Origin: DASSNU01 sp035701265
Lineage (GTDB): Bacteria; Gemmatimonadota; Gemmatimonadetes; Gemmatimonadales; Gemmatimonadaceae
NCBI GenBank assembly: GCA_035701265.1
Contig: DASSNU010000004.1
Span: 1 to 64,000 of the forward strand
Length of the DNA: 64,000 nt
Reading direction: 5' to 3'
Shown: positions 1 to 8,446 of the stretch, in pieces
How positions within the stretch are numbered: position 1 is the first letter of the stretch
Layout: every line of letters starts with the position of its first letter
Program-made: the position numbers and the translations under genes
The notes under the pieces: generated by a model
The model's input: only the letters and a program-made list of their open reading frames with translations
Database searches by the model: none
Told to the model about the DNA's origin: nothing

Positions 1-30
1 CCGGAACACTCCCCACCCGTCCGTTTCCGG
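1..30. repeat. 6-bp inverted repeat at the window edge
   Basis: CCGGAA at 1-6 is complementary to TTCCGG at 25-30, enclosing an 18-nt loop. It may be a weak terminator or an upstream relative of the hairpin array that follows. It is cut by the window edge, so its full extent cannot be seen. Confidence 0.3.
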
Positions 31-43
31 CACGCGATGAAGG

Positions 44-144
44 CGCCTTCCCGCAGGGGCCTCTGGCCCCGCTTCCCCCAGCCCCGCGGCCGCAGGCCGC
101 CGGGGCGCTTCCCGCAGGCGCGCGCAGCGCGCCGCTTCCCGGCA
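44..144. repeat. array of conserved leader plus variable GC hairpin units
   Basis: Four copies of a leader close to CGCTTCCCGCA start at 44, 70, 106 and 133. The first three are each followed by a different GC-rich stem closed by a 3-nt loop. Hairpin 1 (56-70) is GGGGCC-TCT-GGCCCC. Hairpin 2 (81-106) has 11 pairs, one bulged C at 100 and a GCA loop. Hairpin 3 (117-133) is GGCGCGC-GCA-GCGCGCC. Leader sequence is conserved while stem sequence changes and pairing is kept. Unit lengths of 26, 36 and 27 nt are not all multiples of three, so this is not a coding repeat. Function is unknown. Confidence 0.6.
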
Positions 145-236
145 TGTCGATCCTGCCCTCCCCCGTTCGACATCATATTGCGGCCTCGCCGCCGGGAGGC
201 GAGAATACCTGTCACTTTTTTGCCAGGAGACTTTGT

Positions 237-1352
237 ATGCGCGGAGTCCGGGTTCTGGTGGGAACGCGCAAGGGCGCCTTTGTCCTGACGTCCGATGAAA
301 AGCGCCAGCAGTGGGATGTGAGCGCCCCGCACTTCGCGGGCTGGGAGATGTACCACCTCAAGGGCTCGCCTGCCGACCCCAACCGGATCTATGCCTCGCA
401 GTCCAGCGGCTGGTTCGGCCAGCAGATCCAGCGCTCGGACGACGGCGGCAAGACGTGGTCGCCCGTGGGCAACAAGTTCGCCTACGACGGCGTGCCCGGT
501 ACTCACCAGTGGTACGACGGCACCCCGCACCCGTGGGAGTTCAAGCGCGTATGGCACCTCGAGCCATCGCTCACGAATCCTGATACCGTGTATGCTGGCG
601 TGGAAGACGCCGCGCTCTTCCGTTCGACCGACGGCGGACAGAACTGGGAAGAGCTCTCCGGCCTGCGCGGCCACGGCTCCGGTCCACGCTGGCAGCCCGG
701 CGCCGGCGGGATGTGCCTGCACACGATCGTGCTCGATCCCGCCGACCCGAAGCGCATGTTCATCGCCATATCCGCCGCGGGCGCGTTCCGCACCGACGAT
801 GGCGGCAAGACCTGGAAACCGATCAACCGCGGACTGCGGTCGCAATACATCCCCGACCCCGATGCCGACGTCGGCCACTGCGTGCACCGCATCGCGATGC
901 ATCCGTCGCGTCCCGATGTGCTTTTCATGCAGAAGCACTGGGACGTGATGCGCACCGACGACGCCGGCGAAAACTGGAAGGAAGTGAGCGGCAATCTCCC
1001 CACCGACTTCGGCTTCGCGATCGACGTGCACGCGCACGAGCCGGAGACCATCTACGTGGTCCCCATCAAGAGCGACTCGGAGCACTATCCCCCCGACGGG
1101 AAGCTGCGTGTCTACCGGAGCCGCACCGGCGGGAACGAGTGGGAGCCGCTCACCAAGGGGCTGCCGCAGGAGAACTGCTTCGTGAACGTGCTGCGCGACG
1201 CCATGGCGGTGGACCGACTCGATCCGTGCGGCGTGTACTTCGGCACGAACGGCGGGCAGGTGTACGCATCGGCCGACGCCGGCGACAGCTGGGAGCCGAT
1301 CGTGCGCGACCTGCCTCCGGTGATGTCGGTGGAGGTGCAGACGCTCTCATGA
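237..1352 (+). CDS. BNR/Asp-box repeat (sialidase-like) beta-propeller protein
   Basis: This 371-residue protein carries five Asp-box type repeats (forms such as RSDDGGKTW, RSTDGGQNW, RTDDGGKTW, RTDDAGENW and ASADAGDSW), the mark of BNR/YCF48-like beta-propellers. No signal peptide is visible, so it is probably cytoplasmic. Start 237 is chosen over in-frame 144 because AGGAGA lies a few bases upstream and the protein fold begins there (MRGVRVLVGTRKG). The stop overlaps the next start by 4 bp, so it is translationally coupled to a MoaD/ThiS-like protein. The family is often labelled exo-alpha-sialidase, but no catalytic residues can be confirmed. The true activity is unknown. Confidence 0.85.
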   Translation: MRGVRVLVGTRKGAFVLTSDEKRQQWDVSAPHFAGWEMYHLKGSPADPNRIYASQSSGWFGQQIQRSDDGGKTWSPVGNKFAYDGVPGTHQWYDGTPHPWEFKRVWHLEPSLTNPDTVYAGVEDAALFRSTDGGQNWEELSGLRGHGSGPRWQPGAGGMCLHTIVLDPADPKRMFIAISAAGAFRTDDGGKTWKPINRGLRSQYIPDPDADVGHCVHRIAMHPSRPDVLFMQKHWDVMRTDDAGENWKEVSGNLPTDFGFAIDVHAHEPETIYVVPIKSDSEHYPPDGKLRVYRSRTGGNEWEPLTKGLPQENCFVNVLRDAMAVDRLDPCGVYFGTNGGQVYASADAGDSWEPIVRDLPPVMSVEVQTLS

Positions 1353-1645
1353 TCCGGGTGGAGCTTCCCGTGCATCTGCGCACGCTCGCACGTGTGAGCG
1401 GCGAGGTGCAGCTCGACGTCGCGGCGCCGGTGACGCAGCGCGCCGTGCTCGACGCGCTCGAGGCACGGTATCCCGTGCTGCGCGGTACCATCCGGGACTA
1501 CCAGACGGGCGAGCGGCGGGCGTTCCTCCGCTTCTTCGCCTGCGAGGAAGATCTCTCGCACGAGCCGCCCGATGCGCCGCTCCCGGACGACGTGGCGAGC
1601 GGCAGGGAGCCGTTCCTGGTGGTCGGCGCGGTGGCCGGCGGGTAG
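1349..1645 (+). CDS. MoaD/ThiS-family ubiquitin-like protein
   Basis: This 98-residue protein begins MIRVELPVHLRTLARV and ends in VAGG. The C-terminal Gly-Gly is the feature of ubiquitin-fold sulfur carriers, which are adenylated and thiocarboxylated there. The start overlaps the preceding stop as ATGA. No molybdopterin or thiamine synthesis genes, and no E1-like activating enzyme, are near. The coupling to a BNR propeller therefore suggests a role other than standard MoaD, or a partner encoded elsewhere. Family assignment is good; the pathway is not known. Confidence 0.82.
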   Translation: MIRVELPVHLRTLARVSGEVQLDVAAPVTQRAVLDALEARYPVLRGTIRDYQTGERRAFLRFFACEEDLSHEPPDAPLPDDVASGREPFLVVGAVAGG

Positions 1646-1667
1646 CACGCGCGCTTCTTCTTTCGCG

Positions 1668-3290
1668 CTATGGCGTCGGCGCGCTCGCCAGCTCCCGCCC
1701 CAGGCGTACGACCTCGTCCACCACAACCGGCACGTCCTCCGCGCGCGTGCGGAAGTTCACCACGCACGCGCGCAGCGCGAAGCGTCCGTCGAGCACCGCG
1801 TTCGAGAGAAAGACGCGCCCCGCGTCCTGTAGCCGCGCGAGCAGCTCCGCGTTCAGCGCGTCCAGCTCGGCGTGCGCGCCGCCCTGCTCCGCGTCCTGGC
1901 GGAGTGCGGGTGGCACGTAGCGGAACGTCGTGATGCTGAGCGACTGCGTGAGCGGCTGCAGCTCGCCGTGCGCCGCTACTGCCTGGTGCAGTGCGCGGGC
2001 GATGGCGATGTCGTGCGCGATCATCCGCTCGTAGCCGCGCCGCCCCGCCTGACGCAGCCCCAACCACACCTTGAGCGCGCGGAAGCCGCGCGAGTTCTGC
2101 GGCCCCCACTCGTGATAGTTGAGCGGCGGCTCGCCGTCCACTTCCTCGAAGCGATAGTACGGCGGATGAAACGCGTACGCGCCGTGCAGCGCTTCGGCGT
2201 CTCGCACGAGCGCGCACCCCGCCTCGAGCGGCGCGTACAGCCACTTGTGTGGATCGAGCGCGAGCGAGTCGCCGAGCGCGAGCGCCTTCAGGTCCTCCGG
2301 CGCATCGGGGAGCATGGCTGCGGGGGCGCCGTACGCGCCATCCACGTGGAGCCAGAGCTTCTCCGCGCGGCAGAGCGCGGCGATCTCGCGCAGCGGATCG
2401 ATCGCCCCGGTGCTCACCGAGCCGGCGGTACCGATCACCATGGCGGGCAGCACGCCAGCTCCCTCCGCGCGGTCGCGCGCGATCGCCTGCCGCAGCGCGG
2501 CGACGTCCATGCGGTAGCTGGCATCCGTCGCGATCCAGCGGATGGCGTCCAACCCGATCCCGCTCAGGTCGGCGGCCTTCTGCACCCACGTGTGCGTCTC
2601 CTCCGACGCGTAGACCACCGGTCGCGGTGCGTGGTGCGGACTCTCAGTGCGCGTCTCGTGCGCGGCGCCGCGCGTGGCATCGTCGCTCGCGTTGCGCTCC
2701 GCGGCGCCGGGGGCGATCCCGTGCGTGCGCACGTCCCACGGCACGGCGGCGCGCAGCGCGGCGAAGAAGCAGACCATGTTCGCCATGTTCCCGCCGCTCA
2801 CCAGCAATCCGCCGCAATCGCGCGGGAACCCGACCAGCTCCGCCAGCCAGCGGATGCTCTGCGCTTCGATCTCCGTGGCGGCGGGGGAGAGCGCCCACGC
2901 GCCCACGTTGGGGTTCACCGTCGCGGCGAGCATCTCGGCCAGCGCGCCCGCCGGGGACGGGCACCCGATGATGTATCCGAAGAAGCGCGGGCTGGCGTTG
3001 AGCGTGGACGCGCGGAAGAGGAGCGATGCGGCCTCCTGCAGCAACGCCGACGGATCGGCGCCTTGGGCCGGCATTCCGCCCTGGGGGAGCATGGCGCGGA
3101 CGCCGCGCGGTACGAGCCCCGGGGTGATGCGCGCGTCGCCCACGCCGTCGAGAAAATCGGCAATGCGGTCCACCAGCGCGTGCCCCGCGGCGCGAAAGGC
3201 GTTCCCATCCAGCGCCATCGGGGGGGAGACGTGATCGTGCGGCGCGTGCGCGCGGTGCGCGTGGTTCGGCGGTGCGGTACGGCTCTCCAT
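1668..3290 (-). CDS. PLP-dependent group II amino-acid decarboxylase
   Basis: This 540-residue protein is of the aromatic-L-amino-acid/glutamate/histidine decarboxylase family. The PLP site is seen as HVDGAYG (about 315-321) and the Schiff-base lysine in DPHKW (K349). Such enzymes decarboxylate aromatic or related amino acids to amines; substrate is not predictable here. A segment around residues 190-222 rich in Ala, Asp, Glu and His interrupts the core and looks like a lineage insertion. ATG at 3290 is preferred to upstream GTG codons (3332, 3320) because GGAG precedes it by about 10 nt. It ends 22 bp from, and convergent with, the MoaD-like gene. Confidence 0.88.
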   Translation of the reverse strand: MESRTAPPNHAHRAHAPHDHVSPPMALDGNAFRAAGHALVDRIADFLDGVGDARITPGLVPRGVRAMLPQGGMPAQGADPSALLQEAASLLFRASTLNASPRFFGYIIGCPSPAGALAEMLAATVNPNVGAWALSPAATEIEAQSIRWLAELVGFPRDCGGLLVSGGNMANMVCFFAALRAAVPWDVRTHGIAPGAAERNASDDATRGAAHETRTESPHHAPRPVVYASEETHTWVQKAADLSGIGLDAIRWIATDASYRMDVAALRQAIARDRAEGAGVLPAMVIGTAGSVSTGAIDPLREIAALCRAEKLWLHVDGAYGAPAAMLPDAPEDLKALALGDSLALDPHKWLYAPLEAGCALVRDAEALHGAYAFHPPYYRFEEVDGEPPLNYHEWGPQNSRGFRALKVWLGLRQAGRRGYERMIAHDIAIARALHQAVAAHGELQPLTQSLSITTFRYVPPALRQDAEQGGAHAELDALNAELLARLQDAGRVFLSNAVLDGRFALRACVVNFRTRAEDVPVVVDEVVRLGRELASAPTP

Positions 3291-3506
3291 CTCGACGTCG
3301 CTCCTCTCCTCAGGGTGCACGTCAGGGTGCACGGAGAATGATGGCCAATGCCGGGACAGGACGCGACTCGGATGTTGCCGACAAAGCGTGAGCGCGGCTG
3401 GCCGGAGCGCCGGGGATGCGGGCTGCGGGGGAGGGGGGGGACGCGACCGTGGTGTCGTTCCGTCCGGTGCTTGTGCGCGTCCGCTCCACGGGCCATGCTA
3501 CGCGGT

Positions 3507-3704
3507 ATGCACCCCGATGTACTCGACGCACAGACACGCGCACTCCAAGCCATGACGGTGGAGCAGAAGCTCCTCGTGGCGCAATCGCTCCGCGATTTCG
3601 CGTGGGAGATCACGCGTGCGGCCGTGATCCGGCGTCATCCGGGCGCCACCGAGGAGGACGTGCTGCAGCGCGTTCGCACGGCATTCGCCCATGACGCCCC
3701 CTGA
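3507..3704 (+). CDS. small helical protein paired with nucleotidyltransferase
   Basis: This 65-residue, probably all-helical protein (MHPDVLDAQTRALQAMTVEQ...) contains a segment like TEEDVLQRVRTAF. Small proteins of this look are commonly found beside nucleotidyltransferase genes. It overlaps the next gene by 14 bp, implying coupled translation. An alternative start at 3495 adds four residues. It could be the antidote or partner of a nucleotidyltransferase toxin-like module; that is inference, and no toxicity can be read from sequence. Confidence 0.65.
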   Translation: MHPDVLDAQTRALQAMTVEQKLLVAQSLRDFAWEITRAAVIRRHPGATEEDVLQRVRTAFAHDAP

Positions 3705-4251
3705 CATCTATCGTCTCCTGCTGCAACCGCTTCACGAGGCGGGCATCGGCTATATGGTCACCGGCGCGGTGGCTGCCATCGCGTACGGAGAGCCGCGCAT
3801 GACGAACGATGTCGACATCGTCGTGAGCCTCGGGCCCGGCGATGCCGAGCGACTCCTGTCGGCGTTTCCTGCATCGGCGTATTACGTCCCGCCGCTCGAT
3901 GTCCTGGAGGAGGAACGGAAGCGCTCGCGCTTCGGGCACTTCAACATCATGCACCTGGAGACGGCGTTACGTGCCGACGTGTATGTGGCTGGCGACGACC
4001 CGCTGCACCAGTGGGCGCTCCAACGTCGGCGGTCGGAGCCGGTTGCCGGTGGTGACGTCTGGTTCGCGCCTGTGGAGTACGTCATCGTCAGAAAGCTGGA
4101 GTACTACCAGCTCTCCGGGTCCGACCGCCATCTGCGCGACGTGAGAGGTATCCTGCGTGTGAGCGCGACATCGATCGATGACCGGATACTGCACGACCTG
4201 CTCCGCGAACGAGGGCTGCTACAGACGTGGGAGCTCGTGCGCCACGACTGA
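3691..4251 (+). CDS. nucleotidyltransferase (pol-beta fold, AbiEii/DUF6036-like)
   Basis: This 186-residue protein shows the nucleotidyltransferase signature near residues 23-45: TGAVAAIAYGEPR followed by TNDVDIVV, giving the two metal-binding Asp residues. A further acidic strand is ADVYVAGDDP. Proteins of this class transfer a nucleotide to protein or RNA. Several act in toxin-antitoxin or abortive-infection modules, others are uncharacterised housekeeping relatives. It overlaps the upstream 65-residue gene by 14 bp. No HEPN-type partner is seen, so it is not a standard MNT/HEPN pair. Confidence 0.75.
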   Translation: MTPPDIYRLLLQPLHEAGIGYMVTGAVAAIAYGEPRMTNDVDIVVSLGPGDAERLLSAFPASAYYVPPLDVLEEERKRSRFGHFNIMHLETALRADVYVAGDDPLHQWALQRRRSEPVAGGDVWFAPVEYVIVRKLEYYQLSGSDRHLRDVRGILRVSATSIDDRILHDLLRERGLLQTWELVRHD

Positions 4252-4306
4252 ATTCCCTCCGCGGCACGATCGCTCCGGCGGCGGCCGCTCGATGACGTCC
4301 CGCCGC

Positions 4307-6844
4307 TCACTCCGCGCGCAGCGCCTGCTGCGGATCCACGCGCGTGGCGCGCCAGGCGGGAACGACACTGGCCAGGAGTGCCACCAGGAGCAGCACGGCC
4401 GCGACCGAGACCAGGACGAGCGGGTCACGCGGCGACGTGTCGAAGAGCAGCGGTTGGATTTTCGGCGCGGCAGCGAGCGCGATCGCCACGCCGATGATCA
4501 CTCCGGCGAGCACGAGCTGCACGCCGCGCCGGAGCACGAGCGCCACCAGCCTGCGCCGGCTCGCGCCGAGCGCGGCCCGCACGCCGAGCTCGTGCATGCG
4601 CTCCGCCACTCCGTAGGCGAGCACGCTGTAGAGCCCGATCGCGGCCACCACCAGTGCGAGCAGCCCGAAGGTGGTGAACATCGCCGCGCCCAGCGTCCAC
4701 GAGCGCATCTGCGGGCGGATGCGGTCTTCGAGCAAGGAGACATCCACGTAGCGCACCGGGCCGCCCAGCTCGGTGACGGCTCTGCGGACGGTGGTGACGG
4801 CGGCCGGCGCATCGCCACGGACGCGCACGAGCAGCGACTGCGCCGTGGAGCCCGGCAGCGTGTTCGCGTGCAGCGCCAGATAGTACTGCATGGCCGGCTT
4901 CTCGTCGCTGATCCGGAACCGCCGCGCGTCGCGCACCACGCCGATCACCTCCGTGCACACGTCCGGCTTCACGCCTTTTTGGTCGGGACTGACGATGAGA
5001 CAGCGACCGACCGCGCTCGCGCCCGGCCAGAGCGTGCGTGCCATGGTCTCGTTCACCACCGCGGTCGGCGGGGCTCCCGGCGAGTCGTCCTCCGGCCGGA
5101 ATCCGCGTCCTGCGACGATGCGCAGTCCCGCCGCGCCGAAAAAGCCGGAGCTCACGGCATCCACGTATGGTCCTCCGCCGGGGAGGCGGGGCATGGAGTC
5201 GATGCCGGGCACGCGGAGACCCGTCGCGAACGACATGCGGAAGGGACTCGCCACGTCGGCGCCTGCGGCGACCACGCCGGGGAGCGTGGCCACGCGCCGC
5301 AGGGCGCGATCCAGAAACTGCGCCATGGCGTCGGTCTTCGTGTCGCGGTCGTAGACCGCGGACACGGTGAGCACGTCGCGCGGATCGAGCCCGAGGTCCA
5401 CCGCCTTCACGCGCTGCAGACTGCGCACGAACAGCCCGGCACCGGTGAGCAGCACGATCGACAGCATGGCTTGGACGATGGTGAGTCCGGCGCGCGTCCA
5501 CGACAGGCGCCGCGTGGCGCTGTGCGTTCCGGCGCGGAGCGTCTCCAACACCTGCGACCGAGTGGCCTGGATGGCGGGGATCGCGCCGCTCACGATGCCG
5601 GCCACGAGCGCGAGCCCCGCGACGAAGGCGAGCTGCCGCCCGTGCGACACGGCATCTCCCCACGGCGTGTCCGGCAGCAGCAGGCGCGATACCAGCGGTC
5701 CCCCCCACACCGTGACGGCGAGCGCGGCCAGACCCCCCACGAACGCCAGCACGAGGCTCTCGAGCATCACCTGCCAGAGCAGCCTCCGCCGCGACACGCC
5801 GAGGGCGAGCCGGATACCGACCTCACGCTGATCGCGCAGCGCGCGTGCAAGGAGCAGATTGGCCACGTTCGCGCACGCGATGAGCAGCACGATGAGCGAT
5901 ACGCCGGCCAGCCACATCGACACCTTCGCCGTCCCCGGCGCGTCCGGACCTCGCGCGGCGATGAGCGAGGCCGCCATCACGGTGGCCTGCGCGTCCTTCA
6001 TCGACTTGTCGTCATCCGCGGCCACGGAGCGCCGATACGCCGCGGTCGCTTCGGCCTCCGCCCGTTCGCGCGTGGCACCCGGCGCCAGACGCGCGACGAT
6101 GGACATCCAGTACCAGTGGCGCGTCTTCCAGCTCGTCTCGCCGGTGTCCCCCTCCTTCTCCGCCTGGGTAGCCTCGAGCGGGAGCCACAGGTCCGTGCTC
6201 GAGAGATCGGCACCGGTGAATCCTCTCGGGGCTACGCCCACAATGGTGTACGGTCCGTAGCCGATGTCGATCGTCTTCCCCACCGCATTCACCGCGCCGC
6301 CGAAGTCGCGCTCGGCCGTCGCGTGACTGATCACGACCACGCGCCCCGCGCCGATCTTCGCGTCGTCCGCCGTGAAGAATCGCCCTGCCTCGGCACGTAC
6401 GCCCAGCACGTGGAAGTAATTCCCGCTCGCAAGGAGCGCCGTGGCCTGCCGCGCCTCCGCGCCGCGGCCTTGTGTGACTTGGGTACCGGCATACGCGGCG
6501 ACGCCGCTGAACGCGCGCACCGTCTGCATGGCCTCGTAGTCGGGATACGAGATCGTGTTGTTGGGAGTCCGCTCCTTGGTAATGGGGTTGAGCTCGCTCA
6601 CGTAGATGCGGGAGACGGCATCGGCATCGGCAATGTGCGGCGGCGGGCTCAGGAGCAGCCGGTCGACGATGCCGAACATCGTTCCGTTGGCGCCGATGCC
6701 CAGCGCGAAAGCGAGCGTCACGCCGGCAGTGAGCCAGGGCGCACGCCGCAGCCGCCGCAGCGCGTAGCGGAGATCCTGCATGCGCGCGCTCATCCACTCC
6801 GTGCGTGCGCGGCGCTGCTCCCCGTGCCGGTCGATGCGTTCCAT
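4307..6844 (-). CDS. ADOP-family ABC permease (MacB-PCD/FtsX duplicated), orphan
   Basis: This 845-residue membrane protein starts with the family's typical leader (LRYALRRLRRAPWLTAGVT then LALGIGAN-like). It contains two copies of a periplasmic MacB core domain plus FtsX membrane domain, the second ending in DPQQALRAE. About eight to ten transmembrane helices are expected. No ATPase gene is adjacent, as usual for the duplicated orphan permeases of Acidobacteria and Gemmatimonadota. GGAGG six bases upstream supports ATG 6844. It probably couples with an ATPase encoded elsewhere to move lipids, peptides or signals across the envelope; substrate unknown. Confidence 0.9.
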   Translation of the reverse strand: MERIDRHGEQRRARTEWMSARMQDLRYALRRLRRAPWLTAGVTLAFALGIGANGTMFGIVDRLLLSPPPHIADADAVSRIYVSELNPITKERTPNNTISYPDYEAMQTVRAFSGVAAYAGTQVTQGRGAEARQATALLASGNYFHVLGVRAEAGRFFTADDAKIGAGRVVVISHATAERDFGGAVNAVGKTIDIGYGPYTIVGVAPRGFTGADLSSTDLWLPLEATQAEKEGDTGETSWKTRHWYWMSIVARLAPGATRERAEAEATAAYRRSVAADDDKSMKDAQATVMAASLIAARGPDAPGTAKVSMWLAGVSLIVLLIACANVANLLLARALRDQREVGIRLALGVSRRRLLWQVMLESLVLAFVGGLAALAVTVWGGPLVSRLLLPDTPWGDAVSHGRQLAFVAGLALVAGIVSGAIPAIQATRSQVLETLRAGTHSATRRLSWTRAGLTIVQAMLSIVLLTGAGLFVRSLQRVKAVDLGLDPRDVLTVSAVYDRDTKTDAMAQFLDRALRRVATLPGVVAAGADVASPFRMSFATGLRVPGIDSMPRLPGGGPYVDAVSSGFFGAAGLRIVAGRGFRPEDDSPGAPPTAVVNETMARTLWPGASAVGRCLIVSPDQKGVKPDVCTEVIGVVRDARRFRISDEKPAMQYYLALHANTLPGSTAQSLLVRVRGDAPAAVTTVRRAVTELGGPVRYVDVSLLEDRIRPQMRSWTLGAAMFTTFGLLALVVAAIGLYSVLAYGVAERMHELGVRAALGASRRRLVALVLRRGVQLVLAGVIIGVAIALAAAPKIQPLLFDTSPRDPLVLVSVAAVLLLVALLASVVPAWRATRVDPQQALRAE

Positions 6845-6954
6845 CTCACGCCTCCAGTGTCCGTCGTCGCGCGTGCGCCGTCCGCGGGCGCGTGCGTGCC
6901 GCGATCACGCACGCGGCAGCGTCAGTCTCGCCGCCGCGCGTGCGCCGGGCAAGA

Positions 6955-7698
6955 TCAGGCTGTCGCGCGGGCGTCGGTGAGCGCGGCCGCGGCCACCACC
7001 GCCGCCCCCGCCGCGTGCGCATCCTCCAGCCACACGAGATGCCCCACGCCGGGGACGAGCCGCTCGCTCGCTGCCGCGTCGCGCACCCACGACGGCACAT
7101 CCCACCCCGCCACGCTTCGCTCCCCGGCAATGAGATGGATGGGCGTTCCGCGGGAAATGATCTGCTGCACCATCTGCAGGTATTCCGGCGCGAAGGTGTG
7201 GCGCACCACGGAACGCGCCATGGCGCGGATGCTTGTCGCAGGTTGTGCGGCCAATCCCTCGGCGGTGCGTACCACGCGCTCGGGGGTCGCCACGATCCCC
7301 TGCGCAGCGAGCCAGCGCGCCGGATCGCGCCGCTGCTCCGCCAGCCAGTGCTCCACTTCGGTCTCCGACTGTCCGGCGATGCTCCGGCTCCAGAAGGCAT
7401 CGGCGGGCATGAAGTTCCCCTCGATGCTGATCACCGAGCGCACCAGCTCCGGGTGGCGGTACGCCAGGAGCATCGCCGCCGCGCCCCCCACGGAATGTCC
7501 GGCCACGTGCGCCGGCGCGCCGGCCGCGCGAATGACACGGGCCACCTGGTTGACCGCCGCGTCCAGCGACACATCGCGTGCATCCACGTGCGTGCCGTAG
7601 CCCGGGAGATCGGGGGCCAGCGTCTCTCCCGCCGGCAGGCTCGCCGCCACCACGTGCGGCGTCGGCACCTGCAGCAGCCCGTGGATGAAGACGATCAT
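6955..7698 (-). CDS. alpha/beta hydrolase
   Basis: This 247-residue protein begins MIVFIHGLLQVPTPH (oxyanion HG motif). It has the nucleophile elbow GHSVGG with Ser69 and a C-terminal VPGVGH giving the catalytic His. The fold suits an esterase, lipase-like or C-C hydrolase; substrate unknown. The start overlaps the stop of the DinB gene by 4 bp, so the two are one operon transcribed DinB first. A longer in-frame extension upstream lies inside the DinB gene and is rejected. Confidence 0.85.
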   Translation of the reverse strand: MIVFIHGLLQVPTPHVVAASLPAGETLAPDLPGYGTHVDARDVSLDAAVNQVARVIRAAGAPAHVAGHSVGGAAAMLLAYRHPELVRSVISIEGNFMPADAFWSRSIAGQSETEVEHWLAEQRRDPARWLAAQGIVATPERVVRTAEGLAAQPATSIRAMARSVVRHTFAPEYLQMVQQIISRGTPIHLIAGERSVAGWDVPSWVRDAAASERLVPGVGHLVWLEDAHAAGAAVVAAAALTDARATA

Positions 7699-8201
7699 CC
7701 CGCGCCGCCTCCGCCCCACTGCTCGTCGGCGGTGGGACCGTACATCGACGGCACCGGGACATCGAGCAACCGCAGGTAGACGCCGAGCTGCGCGCGGTGG
7801 TGCACCAGGTGACTCATGTGCTGGCGCACGATCTCGTGACGCGGTGCGCGCATCAACTCGCGTCCGCCGTGCGTGAGCGCCCAACTCACCTCCCAGTCGG
7901 CGTCACGGACCGCTTGGATGGCCGCGCGCGTGTCACGGACATTCTGGTCGAACGCGGCGAGCAGCGTGGCGGGGCTTTCGGACGAGTACTGCCCGGCGCC
8001 GCTCAACTCGAGCGATGTCTCGCGCAGCGCCTGTCCGATCCACCCGGGCATCCACGACACGAGTTGTGCGAGATGCTCGAGCGAGAACGACTTGGGGTGC
8101 GGCTTCCACGATCCCTTCCCATCGGGCACGCGCTCCAGCACGCGGCGGGTGGTGCGCATCTCCTGGTCGAACTCCTTCAACAGCTCGCTCTTCCGGTCCA
8201 T
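7695..8201 (-). CDS. DinB-family metal-dependent thiol-transferase-like protein
   Basis: This 168-residue protein begins MDRKSELLKEFDQEMRTTRRVLERVPDGK and has the DinB four-helix layout. Histidines lie in LEHLAQLVSWM and near the C-terminus in HMSHLVHHRAQLG, matching the metal triad. Many DinB/YfiT proteins are bacillithiol or mycothiol S-transferases, others are unassigned; the name does not imply a DNA repair role. It is co-transcribed with the alpha/beta hydrolase (4-bp overlap), which may act on the same xenobiotic or metabolite. Confidence 0.85.
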   Translation of the reverse strand: MDRKSELLKEFDQEMRTTRRVLERVPDGKGSWKPHPKSFSLEHLAQLVSWMPGWIGQALRETSLELSGAGQYSSESPATLLAAFDQNVRDTRAAIQAVRDADWEVSWALTHGGRELMRAPRHEIVRQHMSHLVHHRAQLGVYLRLLDVPVPSMYGPTADEQWGGGGAG

Positions 8202-8446
8202 GGGACGCTCGCTGGCCTGGGGAGGAGAAGGGGAGGCGATGAGTGCCGGACAACGACTGCACGCGCGAGAAGAACGTTGGCGCGACGGACGGAGAATGGC
8301 GAGGGGTGGTGCGGGCGGCGATCCGTCCAGCGGGCGGTGTGCCGTCCGCAGCGGCGCTCGGTATGGTGCGCGCGCTGAGCTCCGCGCGGCGGCCCTGCCC
8401 CACGATGACGTGCGGTCCGCGCTGGCGGCGCGCGGCCGGCCCGACC

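Noticed and set aside
4178..7600. Antisense open frame of 1140 codons across the ADOP permease and hydrolase genes
   Set aside because: Composition is Arg/His/Gln/Asp rich with no motif, and it is the complement of two genes with clear domains; long open antisense frames are expected in such GC-rich coding DNA.
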